A stretch of 64,000 nt of DNA from Litorimonas sp947503715 (GTDB taxonomy: Bacteria; Pseudomonadota; Alphaproteobacteria; Caulobacterales; Maricaulaceae), in contig NZ_CP189850.1 of NCBI RefSeq assembly GCF_050271975.1, positions 62,001 through 126,000 of the forward strand. The letters are read 5' to 3'. Made by a program: the position numbers and the translations under genes. Of the stretch, positions 1-7,720 are shown piece by piece. The notes beneath the pieces were generated by a model. The model saw only the letters and a list, made by a program, of their open reading frames with translations, was not told the DNA's origin and did not search any database. Numbering within the stretch: the first letter of the stretch is position 1; every line of letters starts with the position of its first letter.

Positions 1-211
1 CCTATATTCACACTCGTTCTTTCGGACACGGGACAGGGAAGTGATCGTTCCTTTCTGGTATCGGAGGACGGTGTGCCTAGAAACATTCGGTAACGCGAAT
101 GTGGAGGGGCCCAGCCGCGAGTGCCTGACGGGTTGAAACATCCGCAGTCAAGTAAGGCCGCCGTTGGAGACACACCGCCGCAGGTCGTGTATTTGGCGAG
201 AGTCGAATATA
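1..211 (+). ncRNA. Candidate rod-shaped structured RNA (6S-like fold possible)
   Basis: No credible protein gene lies in 1-372. The first 211 bases can pair end to end: 3-9 with 205-211, 13-16 with 197-200 and 26-30 with 186-190. A perfect 7-bp hairpin sits near the middle (83-89 with 96-102, loop 90-95), with further short pairings below it (69-71 with 115-117). A closing stem, an open middle and an apical hairpin are the general plan of 6S RNA, and the apical arm contains GAATGTGG as the E. coli 6S arm does. That resemblance is weak evidence. Another small hairpin follows at 219-241, without a T-run. The strand is a guess and I cannot confirm a family. Confidence 0.25.
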
Positions 212-372
212 CGATGCGCCTTTCGGACTGACACCCGAAGGTCGCGGTCATTGCGTAAAACTATATCATATTGGTTACCATCGCGGTGACCGACCTGCGG
301 GCGTCCCGCTTTTATTCTCTCTGTCGTGCCCAAGATGGCCGGTCAGCGTTGCAGCTTGTCCTGACCTCAACT

Positions 373-990
373 ATGGTCGCTCACATGACCGCCCCCCGCC
401 CCAAAATCCTCCTCTTCGATCTTGGCGGGGTTGTTGTGCCCTGGGTCGGGCCGGAGGTTCTCGCCGCGCGCTATGACCTGACCCGTGCAGAGGTCATTGA
501 CCGTTTCGCGGGGAGCGAGATTTTCAACGCCTATGAACGGGGCGAGGTCGGGGACGCGGTCTTCACGGCGGAGCTGCGGCAGATGTTCGACCTGCCCGAC
601 ACGGATGTCGGCGCATTGTGGAACAGTTGGGTCGAGCCCCCCTTCCCCGGCGTGATGGACGCGCTGGCGGCGTTGAAGACACGGTTCACGACGGCCTGTC
701 TGTCCAACACGAACGCGCTGCATTGGGGGCATTTGAACACGATGTTTAAAACGGATAAGGTGTTCCACCACGCCTTCGCCTCGCATGAGATAAATGTCGC
801 GAAACCGGATGCGGACAGCTACCACATCCCCCTCGCGGAAATGGGCGTCGCGGCAGAGAATGTCTGGTTCTTCGAGGACACAACGGTCAATGTCGAGGCC
901 GCCCGCAAAGTCGGGATGACCGTGCATCAGGTGGACCGCGCAGTGGGCGTGATGCCCGTCCTGCGGCGATTGGGCTTGCTGACGGATTAG
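373..990 (+). CDS. HAD-superfamily hydrolase (HAD-IA, YihX-like)
   Basis: A 205-residue haloacid-dehalogenase-like phosphatase, probably cytoplasmic. The four HAD motifs are visible: nucleophile D16 in FDLGG, S111 in CLSNTN, K144 in NVAKPD, and acidic D169 in FFEDTT. The residue two after the nucleophile is glycine rather than the aspartate usual in phosphatases; FDLG is also seen in the YihX-type sugar-phosphate phosphatase group, so activity is still likely. The substrate cannot be read from the sequence. The ATG at 373 is used because the protein fold begins just after it; an ATG at 385 is equally possible, and neither has a clear ribosome binding site. The TPR gene follows 32 bases downstream. 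Confidence 0.8.
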   Translation: MVAHMTAPRPKILLFDLGGVVVPWVGPEVLAARYDLTRAEVIDRFAGSEIFNAYERGEVGDAVFTAELRQMFDLPDTDVGALWNSWVEPPFPGVMDALAALKTRFTTACLSNTNALHWGHLNTMFKTDKVFHHAFASHEINVAKPDADSYHIPLAEMGVAAENVWFFEDTTVNVEAARKVGMTVHQVDRAVGVMPVLRRLGLLTD

Positions 991-1022
991 GCACTTTCGT
1001 GAAAATGTGGTAAGTGCGTTGC

Positions 1023-1583
1023 ATGACATATTTACGCGCCGCCTGCATCTCCCTCCTCCTCGCCGCCTCCGCCCAAACGGCCTCGGCGCAGTTAATGGTG
1101 ATTGGTAAGGGCGATGCCGCGCAATGTTACTCCTATGCCAAACAAGGAAATAAGGGCAGCTACTCTGCGCTGCAGACTTGCGAAGCTGCGTTGGAACAAA
1201 ATTTGATGGGCAAAGATTACGCCGCAACCCGTGTGAATTACGGTATTCTACAGATGCGCAAGGAAAACTATCAGGTCGCGTTGGAGAATTACGACGCCGC
1301 CCTGGAAGTTCTACCCACACTCACCGAGGCACATGTAAATCGCGCCGCCGCTTTGATCCATCTGGACCGGTTGGATGAGGCCCTCATCTCTATCAATACC
1401 GCCTTGGAAGATGTCGAGAGCCAAACGCGACCCGCAGCCCTCGTCAATCGCGCATTACTCTATGATCGGCAGGAAAATTACAGTGCCGCCTATCGCGATT
1501 TAAAGGCTGCAGACCAACTCGCACCGGATTGGGAGATGGTCGACCGGCTCCTGGCGCGCTACACGGTTAAGCCCAAATCTTAG
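1023..1583 (+). CDS. Secreted TPR-repeat protein
   Basis: A 186-residue protein with an N-terminal signal peptide (hydrophobic stretch LLLAASAQTASA, cleavage expected after ASA at about residue 22), so probably periplasmic. The rest is made of TPR-like helical hairpins: residues about 60-95 (YGILQMRKENYQVALENYD), 95-130 (HVNRAAALIHLDRLDEAL) and 135-170 (LVNRALLYDRQENYSAAYRD). TPRs bind partner proteins, and no partner is evident nearby. The ATG at 1023 is preferred to the upstream GTG at 1014 because it places the signal peptide normally. Confidence 0.75.
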   Translation: MTYLRAACISLLLAASAQTASAQLMVIGKGDAAQCYSYAKQGNKGSYSALQTCEAALEQNLMGKDYAATRVNYGILQMRKENYQVALENYDAALEVLPTLTEAHVNRAAALIHLDRLDEALISINTALEDVESQTRPAALVNRALLYDRQENYSAAYRDLKAADQLAPDWEMVDRLLARYTVKPKS

Positions 1584-1661
1584 GCTGAACTTTTTGAATC
1601 AGACTTTGCCTTGCCAGTCTGCCTGTCTTAAGTAACGGGCAAATCACACGGGCCATCCATT

Positions 1662-2195
1662 ATGAAAAAAATTCAATCGTCCTATGACTATGACGACCTG
1701 ATCGTCAGCGGTGAAAAAAGCCTCTTCGGTCCGGGCAATGCAAAACTGCCCCTGCCGCCCATGCTCATGCTCGACCGGATCACCCATATGGATGATGATG
1801 GCGGCGCGAATGGTAAGGGGCAGGTCATCGCCGAACTGGATGTGAATCCGGACCTGTGGTTTTTCGAATGTCATTTCCGCGACGACCCCGTCATGCCGGG
1901 TTGCCTAGGCCTGGACGCCATGTGGCAGCTTGTCGGGTTCTGGCTTGGCTGGACCGGCGGACAGGGACGCGGTCGCGCCTTGGGCGTCGGTGAGGTCAAA
2001 TTCACCGGACAGGTCACACCGGACATCAAAAAAGTCCGTTACGAAATCGATATCAAACGCGCCATCCATCGCCGCCTCGTCCTCGGTATTGCCGATGGGC
2101 GGATGTATGCCGATGATGAATTGATCTATCAGGCCAAAGACTTGCGCGTCGGCCTTTTCATCCCACCTACTGAAGCAGAAGAAAAAGCAGGATAA
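1662..2195 (+). CDS. fabA: 3-hydroxydecanoyl-ACP dehydratase/isomerase
   Basis: FabA dehydrates 3-hydroxyacyl-ACP and isomerises trans-2- to cis-3-decenoyl-ACP, the branch point of anaerobic unsaturated fatty-acid synthesis. At 177 residues it has the full family length. The hot-dog-fold active site is intact: H71 in ECHFRDDPVMPGCLGLDAMW and D85 in GLDAMWQL. fabB starts 6 bases after the stop, so the two genes are almost certainly one transcript. FabA with FabB is the canonical unsaturated fatty-acid pair in Proteobacteria. fabI, often the third gene of this cluster in alphaproteobacteria, lies 1.7 kb further on, past a porin gene and a LuxR gene. Confidence 0.97.
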   Translation: MKKIQSSYDYDDLIVSGEKSLFGPGNAKLPLPPMLMLDRITHMDDDGGANGKGQVIAELDVNPDLWFFECHFRDDPVMPGCLGLDAMWQLVGFWLGWTGGQGRGRALGVGEVKFTGQVTPDIKKVRYEIDIKRAIHRRLVLGIADGRMYADDELIYQAKDLRVGLFIPPTEAEEKAG

Positions 2196-2201
2196 GCGAA
2201 C

Positions 2202-3416
2202 ATGCGTCGAGTTGTAGTCACTGGATTAGGTATTGTCTCTTGCATCGGAAATGATGCGGATACCGTCGCGGAAAATTTGAAAGCCGGGAATTGCGGTATC
2301 AAGAAAGATGAGAAGATGGCGGAACTTGGCTTCCGTTCTCAAATTTCCGGCCGTCCCGATTGCGATTATAAGGAAGTCATTTCCAAGCGCTCTTACCGCT
2401 TTATGGGCGATGCCGCAGGTTGGGCTGCCGTCGCGATGACGAATGCAATTGCAGATGCGGGCCTCTCGGAAGAGCAGGTCTCGGATGAACGCACGGGCAT
2501 TATCGCGGGGTCGGGTGGACCGTCCTCATTAGAGATCGTTCGCGCCGCTGACATCACTCGCAAGAACCTGTCCCCGAAAAGGATCGGGCCGTTTGCCGTG
2601 CCAAAGGCGATGTCCTCGACTGTGTCAGCGACACTGGCCACGCACTTTAAAATCAAAGGCGTGAACTTCTCGATTACGTCGGCCTGTACAACGTCCCTCC
2701 ACTGTATCGGGTCAGCGGCAGAGCAAATCCAATGGGGCAAGCAGGACATCATGTTCGCGGGCGGCGGCGAGGAGTTGGAATGGTCCATGTCCTCCCTCTT
2801 CGACGCAATGGGCGCGATGAGCAGCAAATATAACGACACGCCGGACAAAGCGTCCCGCGCGTTTGATGTTGACCGCGACGGTTTCGTGATTGCGGGCGGC
2901 GCGGGCATGCTCGTGCTGGAAGAATATGAACATGCGAAAGCCCGCGGCGCGAAAATCTATGCCGAAATCGTGGGCTATGCCGCGACATCAGACGGCTATG
3001 ACATGGTCGCGCCCAGCGGTGAAGGTGCGGAACGCGCCATGCGCATGGCGTTGAAAGATGCTGATCTGGACACGGTCGATTATATCAATCCGCACGCCAC
3101 CTCGACACCCGTTGGGGACATCGCAGAAACCAATGCGATTGAGCGCGTCTTTGGGCTGGATGGCCCTTATGTCTCCGCCACAAAATGTCTGACGGGCCAT
3201 AGTCTCGGCGCGGCGGGCGTTCAGGAAGCGATTTACACATTGCTGATGATGGAGCGTGGCTTCGTCGCCCCGTCTATCAATGTCGAAAATCTCGATCCTG
3301 AAATCCCAGCGATTAATATCGCGAAAGAAGCGGTCGAGACGGAAGTCAAAACGGCCATGTCCAATAGTTTCGGCTTTGGCGGGACAAATGGATCCGTGAT
3401 TTTTGCCAAGATATAA
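2202..3416 (+). CDS. fabB: 3-oxoacyl-ACP synthase I
   Basis: The condensing enzyme that elongates cis-3-decenoyl-ACP made by FabA, cytoplasmic, 404 residues (normal length). The Cys-His-His triad with its lysine is complete: nucleophile C162 in TSACTTSLHC, H298 in NPHATSTPVGD, K328, and H333 in CLTGHSLGAAG. The glycine-rich C-terminal signature (SFGFGGTNGSVIF) is present. It is read in series with fabA, 6 bases upstream. A porin-like gene begins 55 bases downstream with its own AAGGA ribosome binding site. Confidence 0.97.
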   Translation: MRRVVVTGLGIVSCIGNDADTVAENLKAGNCGIKKDEKMAELGFRSQISGRPDCDYKEVISKRSYRFMGDAAGWAAVAMTNAIADAGLSEEQVSDERTGIIAGSGGPSSLEIVRAADITRKNLSPKRIGPFAVPKAMSSTVSATLATHFKIKGVNFSITSACTTSLHCIGSAAEQIQWGKQDIMFAGGGEELEWSMSSLFDAMGAMSSKYNDTPDKASRAFDVDRDGFVIAGGAGMLVLEEYEHAKARGAKIYAEIVGYAATSDGYDMVAPSGEGAERAMRMALKDADLDTVDYINPHATSTPVGDIAETNAIERVFGLDGPYVSATKCLTGHSLGAAGVQEAIYTLLMMERGFVAPSINVENLDPEIPAINIAKEAVETEVKTAMSNSFGFGGTNGSVIFAKI

Positions 3417-3471
3417 TATTGACGCAACTTTTATGATTTTGGCGCATTATGTCTTCAATCAAGGAATATTT

Positions 3472-4266
3472 ATGCGTCATCTTCTTATCTCTGCAGCCCT
3501 GCTAACAGTCCCGACTCTTGCGTCGGCACAGGACTCCATTTTTGATATTCCTGAGGAGGAACAACTCACTTTTGCGGATCTCGGTATCGCGGCTGTGACG
3601 CGGGAAACCTATGTCGGCTCGGAAGAAAGTGACCTGTCCGTCCTCCCCTATATCAACGCACAGTATAAAGGGCGGTTTTTCGCCAACCCGGCCCTCGGCG
3701 CAGGAGCCTATGCGATCCGGAATGAGACATTTCGCTTGGGCGGATCTGTCCATTACAGCCTTGGGCGGGATGGTGAAGACACACCACTCCTCGATGAGGC
3801 CTTTGACATTGATGGCGGCTTTGCGGGTCTAATTTCGAGTCGTCTCTACACACCAATTGCTGCGATTGATGTGGTCGCAAATGTTCCTCTTTCCGGAGAT
3901 TTGGACGGCTACCGCATAGATACACTTGTCACGACGCAGTTTTTTCCTATCGAAAATCTACGCATTAATCCGGGCGTCCGGGCAACCTATCATTCGGGTG
4001 ATTATCTCGACTCTCTTTACGGGATTAATGACGCGCAACTCGCCGCGACAACATTGCCCGCCGGATCACCTGTCACGACGCTCGATTTTGGTTCGGAAGT
4101 CTCCACACTCGGCGCACATATGGCGGCCTATTTAGATATAAATGACGACTTCCAGCTCATCGGGATCGTGAATTATTCGAGGCTCGTTGGAGATGTGGAG
4201 GACACAACGCTTGCCCCCAAGAAAGACGGCATCACCGCCGCACTTGGCCTCGCGCGAACATTTTAA
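3472..4266 (+). CDS. MipA/OmpV-family outer-membrane protein
   Basis: A 264-residue predicted outer-membrane beta-barrel. It has a signal peptide (MRHLLISAALLTVPTLASAQ), then the family-type opening (TFADLGIAAVTRETYVGSEESD), alternating amphipathic strands, and a terminal aromatic residue (ARTF), typical of barrel insertion signals. MipA/OmpV proteins are linked to murein-synthesis scaffolding or small-molecule permeation; the role here is unknown. The ATG at 3472 is chosen because of the AAGGA eight bases upstream and the signal peptide that follows. It lies between fabB and fabI, and its 3' end overlaps the convergent LuxR gene by four bases, so the two may interfere transcriptionally. Confidence 0.8.
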   Translation: MRHLLISAALLTVPTLASAQDSIFDIPEEEQLTFADLGIAAVTRETYVGSEESDLSVLPYINAQYKGRFFANPALGAGAYAIRNETFRLGGSVHYSLGRDGEDTPLLDEAFDIDGGFAGLISSRLYTPIAAIDVVANVPLSGDLDGYRIDTLVTTQFFPIENLRINPGVRATYHSGDYLDSLYGINDAQLAATTLPAGSPVTTLDFGSEVSTLGAHMAAYLDINDDFQLIGIVNYSRLVGDVEDTTLAPKKDGITAALGLARTF

Positions 4267-5087
4267 GGTAGAATGAGTCCCAATTGGATCGCCTTCACAA
4301 CGGTGTGCGTGCGGTTAGAGGTCTCCAATCTGGCCGAGAGCGATTTGAGATAATCACGGACGGAATACTCGCTGATCCCCATAATCTGCCCCGTTTCCCA
4401 ATTCGTTTTTCCATGTGCAACATGTAACAAAATCGCCGTTTCACGTGGCGTCAATTTTATCGTCTTTTGAGGCGCTTTGGACTCAAAATGCCGATCGATC
4501 GCGAAATAGGCATAGCGGCAGAGAAGTTCTAATTCGAGAAACGCCGCATCCGACAAACTGAAATCTGTCTCTCGCCCCAGAGAGACAAATCCGGTCGCGC
4601 CCGCCTCATCCACGACTGGAAAAACGATACCAAATTTCAAACCTGCCGCTTGCGCTTCCGCAACTTGTTCCATTTGGCGTTTCGTCATGTCGACATGGGC
4701 TTCACGCCAGCGAAACGGCCGATGTGTGCGCATGACGCGCAAAGTCACAGGGTCTGAAAACTGGTAATTCTTCTGCGCATAAACGGCCAAAAAATCATCC
4801 ATACCGTAATGGTAGAAAAACCGACGATCCGCCGCCCCGGCATCCGCCATGATAAAGGCCTGCCCCAAAACAACTTTATCAAACCCGTAATGCGCGAGCG
4901 CGGCGTTAAAAATCTCGAACGTTTCGGCCGGTTGGGCCGCTGACATCATCGCATCAATATTCGCGAAAAGCCGCCTGACATCTCTGTCAGCGGTGACATC
5001 CTTAATTTCCCCAACCATAGTTGAGTCATATGAAGCCAGACCTGAACGCAAGATTAATGACCTTTCGCCGCGCTTTGGGGTGGTCAT
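4263..5087 (-). CDS. LuxR-family regulator with autoinducer-binding domain (solo)
   Basis: A 274-residue quorum-sensing-type transcription factor. Residues about 40-200 match the autoinducer-binding domain: Y103, D112-P113 (QFSDPV), W127 (PFRW) and G149 correspond to conserved ligand-pocket positions, while the first conserved tryptophan appears to be F99. Residues 212-272 form the GerE helix-turn-helix (LTPRETAIL; GKTNWETGQIMGIS). No LuxI synthase is present in the window, so it is a solo here. It is divergent from fabI with only 50 bases between the start codons, so a binding site there could control both. Whether it senses an acyl-homoserine lactone, another acyl signal or nothing is not shown. 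Confidence 0.88.
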   Translation of the reverse strand: MTTPKRGERSLILRSGLASYDSTMVGEIKDVTADRDVRRLFANIDAMMSAAQPAETFEIFNAALAHYGFDKVVLGQAFIMADAGAADRRFFYHYGMDDFLAVYAQKNYQFSDPVTLRVMRTHRPFRWREAHVDMTKRQMEQVAEAQAAGLKFGIVFPVVDEAGATGFVSLGRETDFSLSDAAFLELELLCRYAYFAIDRHFESKAPQKTIKLTPRETAILLHVAHGKTNWETGQIMGISEYSVRDYLKSLSARLETSNRTHTVVKAIQLGLILP

Positions 5088-5137
5088 GCCGCCTCGTAAA
5101 TTATAAACCTATCATAGATTAGGGACAGGAGGCCAAA

Positions 5138-5968
5138 ATGGCTGAACAAACATTTCCAACCGGAACATTGATGGCCGGAAAACGCGGCCTGATTATGGGC
5201 GTTGCCAATAAAAACTCCATCGCGTGGGCCATTGCGCAGCAGCTTGCAGCACAAGGTGCGGAAATGGCCTTCACCTATCAGGGCGATAAACTCCTCCGCC
5301 GTGTGAAACCCCTCGCGGAAAGCGTTGGCTCCGACACACTCGTCGATTGTGACGTCACGAATGATGATCAGATGGAAGCCGCGTTCAAAACGATTGAGGA
5401 CAAATGGGGCAAAATCGACTTTCTTGTTCATGCGATTGCCTTTGCGGGTAAAGACCAACTCGCAGGCTCATTTATTGAGCAGACCACACGGGAGGGGTTC
5501 AAATCCGCGCTGGATATTTCCGCCTATTCCTTCGTCGATGCCGCCCGCCGTGCATCAAACATCATGAATGATGGGGGCGCGATGATTACGCTGACTTACC
5601 TGGGCAGTGAGCGCGTCATCCCGAATTACAATGTCATGGGCGTCGCCAAAGCCGCGCTCGAAGCCTCGACCCGCTATATCGCGGCAGACCTCGGCCCGCG
5701 CCAAATTCGCGTCAATGCGATTTCCGCTGGCCCCATCAAAACGCTCGCCGCTGCAGGGATCGGCTCAGGCCGTCACATGTTCCGCTTTAATAAGGCCGCC
5801 AGTGCGATGCAGGATAATACCGATCCGATGGGTGTCGCCGGTGCCGCGCTCTACCTGCTCTCAGATTTGGGCCTCTCCTGCACAGGCGAAACCCATCATG
5901 TGGACGGCGGTTTCCACGCAATCGGCATGCCGCAAGAAGGCCCGCTGCGGGAGAGTTTGGGGGAGTAG
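5138..5968 (+). CDS. fabI: Enoyl-ACP reductase (NADH), FabI type
   Basis: Catalyses the last reduction of each fatty-acid elongation cycle. It has 276 residues and the SDR fold of FabI. The NAD-binding loop reads GLIMGVANKNSIAWAIA (residues 17-33), and the catalytic pair is Y164 and K171 in NYNVMGVAKA, with Y154 also at its usual place. The ATG is well supported by AGGAGG at 5127-5132. It is divergent from the luxR gene and convergent with the NADAR gene downstream. Antibacterials such as triclosan act on this family, but resistance cannot be judged from the sequence. Confidence 0.96.
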   Translation: MAEQTFPTGTLMAGKRGLIMGVANKNSIAWAIAQQLAAQGAEMAFTYQGDKLLRRVKPLAESVGSDTLVDCDVTNDDQMEAAFKTIEDKWGKIDFLVHAIAFAGKDQLAGSFIEQTTREGFKSALDISAYSFVDAARRASNIMNDGGAMITLTYLGSERVIPNYNVMGVAKAALEASTRYIAADLGPRQIRVNAISAGPIKTLAAAGIGSGRHMFRFNKAASAMQDNTDPMGVAGAALYLLSDLGLSCTGETHHVDGGFHAIGMPQEGPLRESLGE

Positions 5969-5971
5969 TTG

Positions 5972-5995
5972 GACATAACGAGATCAACTTATGTC
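5972..5995. terminator. Inverted repeat between convergent genes
   Basis: A perfect 7-bp inverted repeat (5972-5978 with 5989-5995, 10-base loop) lies exactly between the stops of fabI and the convergent NADAR gene. It lacks a strong T-run on either strand. A weak bidirectional terminator is the simplest reading. Confidence 0.3.
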
Positions 5996-6560
5996 AGGTC
6001 GTGTTCGCCTCAAGTAAATTTCGGGCTGACATAAGAGCATAACCGAGTAGATTCGTCCCTGGCCATTTAGATGGATCCTCACACCTCGGATTATCTGCAG
6101 CTAGACCAATACCCCAAACGGCATCAACTGGGCTAGCTTCTACAAGAACGCGTTGGCCAGTATTGATTAGAAATGTTCCAAGCTCAGTATTTTGACTAAA
6201 TTTGTGAAAGTTACCCTCTAAAACAATTTTGTATTTTTTCCTGTCCCAGACTACAGGGTCAAAATTTTCAACTTTACGACCTAAGGCCTTTGCCGCCCCA
6301 GGTTCTTCTACTTGAAGGATTTTTTTCTCGATAGCTTCCGCTCCAAAAAGCCGCGCTTTTTCAGCCATCATCCAATGTTCGGCAGTGAAATAACGTTTTC
6401 CTTGAACGTCAAAAGAAGATGGCCACCACTGACTCAAGCAAGCTTTCGTAACAGTACCTTTTGGGTAGGAAGTATGGCCCCAAAAATAAACATATTTAAG
6501 CCTTTCCCCAGCCTTAAACTTTTTCAGCAACCAATCAGTATCATATAATTTGAAGTCCAC
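5994..6560 (-). CDS. NADAR-family protein (YbiA-like N-glycosidase fold)
   Basis: A 188-residue NADAR/DUF1768 protein. Family hallmarks include LSQWWPSSF (42-50), the acidic helix TAEHWMMAEKARLF with E61 and K68, and VDAVWGIGL (144-152). Characterised members hydrolyse N-glycosidic bonds: YbiA acts on early riboflavin intermediates, others on ADP-ribose-like groups. The start lies inside the 3' end of a RibD-type deaminase gene (20-base overlap), so the two are translationally coupled, which supports the riboflavin role. The gene is clearly more AT-rich than its neighbours, suggesting separate acquisition. The exact substrate is inference. Confidence 0.88.
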   Translation of the reverse strand: MDFKLYDTDWLLKKFKAGERLKYVYFWGHTSYPKGTVTKACLSQWWPSSFDVQGKRYFTAEHWMMAEKARLFGAEAIEKKILQVEEPGAAKALGRKVENFDPVVWDRKKYKIVLEGNFHKFSQNTELGTFLINTGQRVLVEASPVDAVWGIGLAADNPRCEDPSKWPGTNLLGYALMSARNLLEANTT

Positions 6561-6996
6561 TATTTTTCACCCGCGCAAAAAAGTCTGCATGAGCGGCCAT
6601 CGCCTCCGCTTCACACAACCCTACCTCTACATCCACGCCCGCTTCCTGCAACAGTGCCGCGCCGCGCCAGTGCACCCTTGGGTCAGGATCAATACAGGCG
6701 ATGAAGCAGCGTGATATCCCTGCCTCAATCAACGCATTGGCACAGGGCGCAGTCTGACCGTAATGGCTGCACGGTTCCAGCGTGACATAGGCGGTAGCAC
6801 CGTTCGCTTGTTTTCCGGTGACCTGTAACGCGACGGTTTCGGCATGAGGGCGGCCGCCATCTTGTGTTGCACCCACGCCGATAATCAGCCCGTCTTTGAC
6901 CAGCACGCATCCGACAGCCGGATTTTCCGCCGTGCGTCCGGATTGTGCCGCGCCTAATGCCAAGGCGCGACGCATATAAGTTTCGTGACTAGGCAC
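6541..6996 (-). CDS. RibD-type pyrimidine deaminase domain, no reductase
   Basis: A 151-residue zinc deaminase resembling the N-terminal half of RibD, which deaminates diaminohydroxyphosphoribosylaminopyrimidine in riboflavin synthesis. Zinc and catalytic residues are intact: H51 and E53 in RPHAET, C76 and C85 in LEPCSHYGQTAPC. Bifunctional RibD is about 360 residues; here the C-terminal reductase domain is absent and the NADAR gene begins at that point. The gene overlaps gpmA upstream by 8 bases and NADAR downstream by 20, so all three are probably one transcript. It could be a monofunctional enzyme working with a reductase elsewhere, or a truncated RibD. Confidence 0.85.
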   Translation of the reverse strand: MPSHETYMRRALALGAAQSGRTAENPAVGCVLVKDGLIIGVGATQDGGRPHAETVALQVTGKQANGATAYVTLEPCSHYGQTAPCANALIEAGISRCFIACIDPDPRVHWRGAALLQEAGVDVEVGLCEAEAMAAHADFFARVKNSGLQII

Positions 6997-7720
6997 TCGC
7001 GATTTCGGGCAGATCCTTCGCGCGTGTGTCGTCCATGTAACGCGCGGCGGTAATTTCCAGTGTACCGGGTTTCATATCGATCAAGAGCGGATTGCCCGTT
7101 GGAAATTCAAATCCGGGAATGTCATCATCCGAGACGTTGAAAATCGTTTTCAAAATGCCGCGCAGAGAATTTCCATGCGCGGAGATAATGACATTTGATC
7201 CCGCTTTCAGATGCGGAACAATCTGGTCGTTAAAGTAAGGCACAACCCGCGCGCAGGTCATTTTCAAGCTCTCACCCGTCGGCAAGACGGACGGATCAAT
7301 ATGGGCGTATTTTGGATCTTTGGAGGGGTGATATTCGCTATTCATATCGATTTGCGGCGGCGGGACATCGAAACTACGACGCCAGATATGGACCTGCTCA
7401 TCGCCATGTTTATCGCGCGTTTCCTGCTTATTCAGTCCGGTCAGCGCGCCATAATGACGTTCATTCAATAGCCAGCTTTTCGTCACGGGAATGTGCATTT
7501 GCTCAATACCTTCCAGCGTCAGCCAAAGTGTTTTAATCGCGCGTTTTTGGAAAGATGTGAAGCCGATATCCAGCGTGATGCCTTCGGCGGTGATAAGTTC
7601 GGCAGCCTTCTTGGCCTCCTCCACACCGCGCTCGGTCAAACCGATATCGTGAAATCCTGTAAAACGGTTCTCCAAATTCCATTGGGATTGTCCATGCCGG
7701 ACGAGGATCAATTTGGTCAT
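6989..7720 (-). CDS. gpmA: 2,3-bisphosphoglycerate-dependent phosphoglycerate mutase
   Basis: Glycolytic enzyme interconverting 3- and 2-phosphoglycerate, cytoplasmic, 243 residues. The phosphohistidine motif LVRHGQSQWN places the phosphorylated residue at H9; the second active-site histidine is H182 in SAHGNSLR; ERHYGALTGLNK (87-98) is the family signature. It is the first gene of a chain with the deaminase and NADAR genes, and overlaps the end of the upstream glycerophosphodiesterase gene by 4 bases, so all four may be co-transcribed on the minus strand. Confidence 0.96.
   Translation of the reverse strand: MTKLILVRHGQSQWNLENRFTGFHDIGLTERGVEEAKKAAELITAEGITLDIGFTSFQKRAIKTLWLTLEGIEQMHIPVTKSWLLNERHYGALTGLNKQETRDKHGDEQVHIWRRSFDVPPPQIDMNSEYHPSKDPKYAHIDPSVLPTGESLKMTCARVVPYFNDQIVPHLKAGSNVIISAHGNSLRGILKTIFNVSDDDIPGFEFPTGNPLLIDMKPGTLEITAARYMDDTRAKDLPEIASA

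Noticed and set aside
367..1320. A 317-codon open frame antisense to the HAD and TPR genes
   Set aside because: It runs across two well-supported genes, has an Arg/Pro/His-rich composition typical of antisense frames, and shows no domain.
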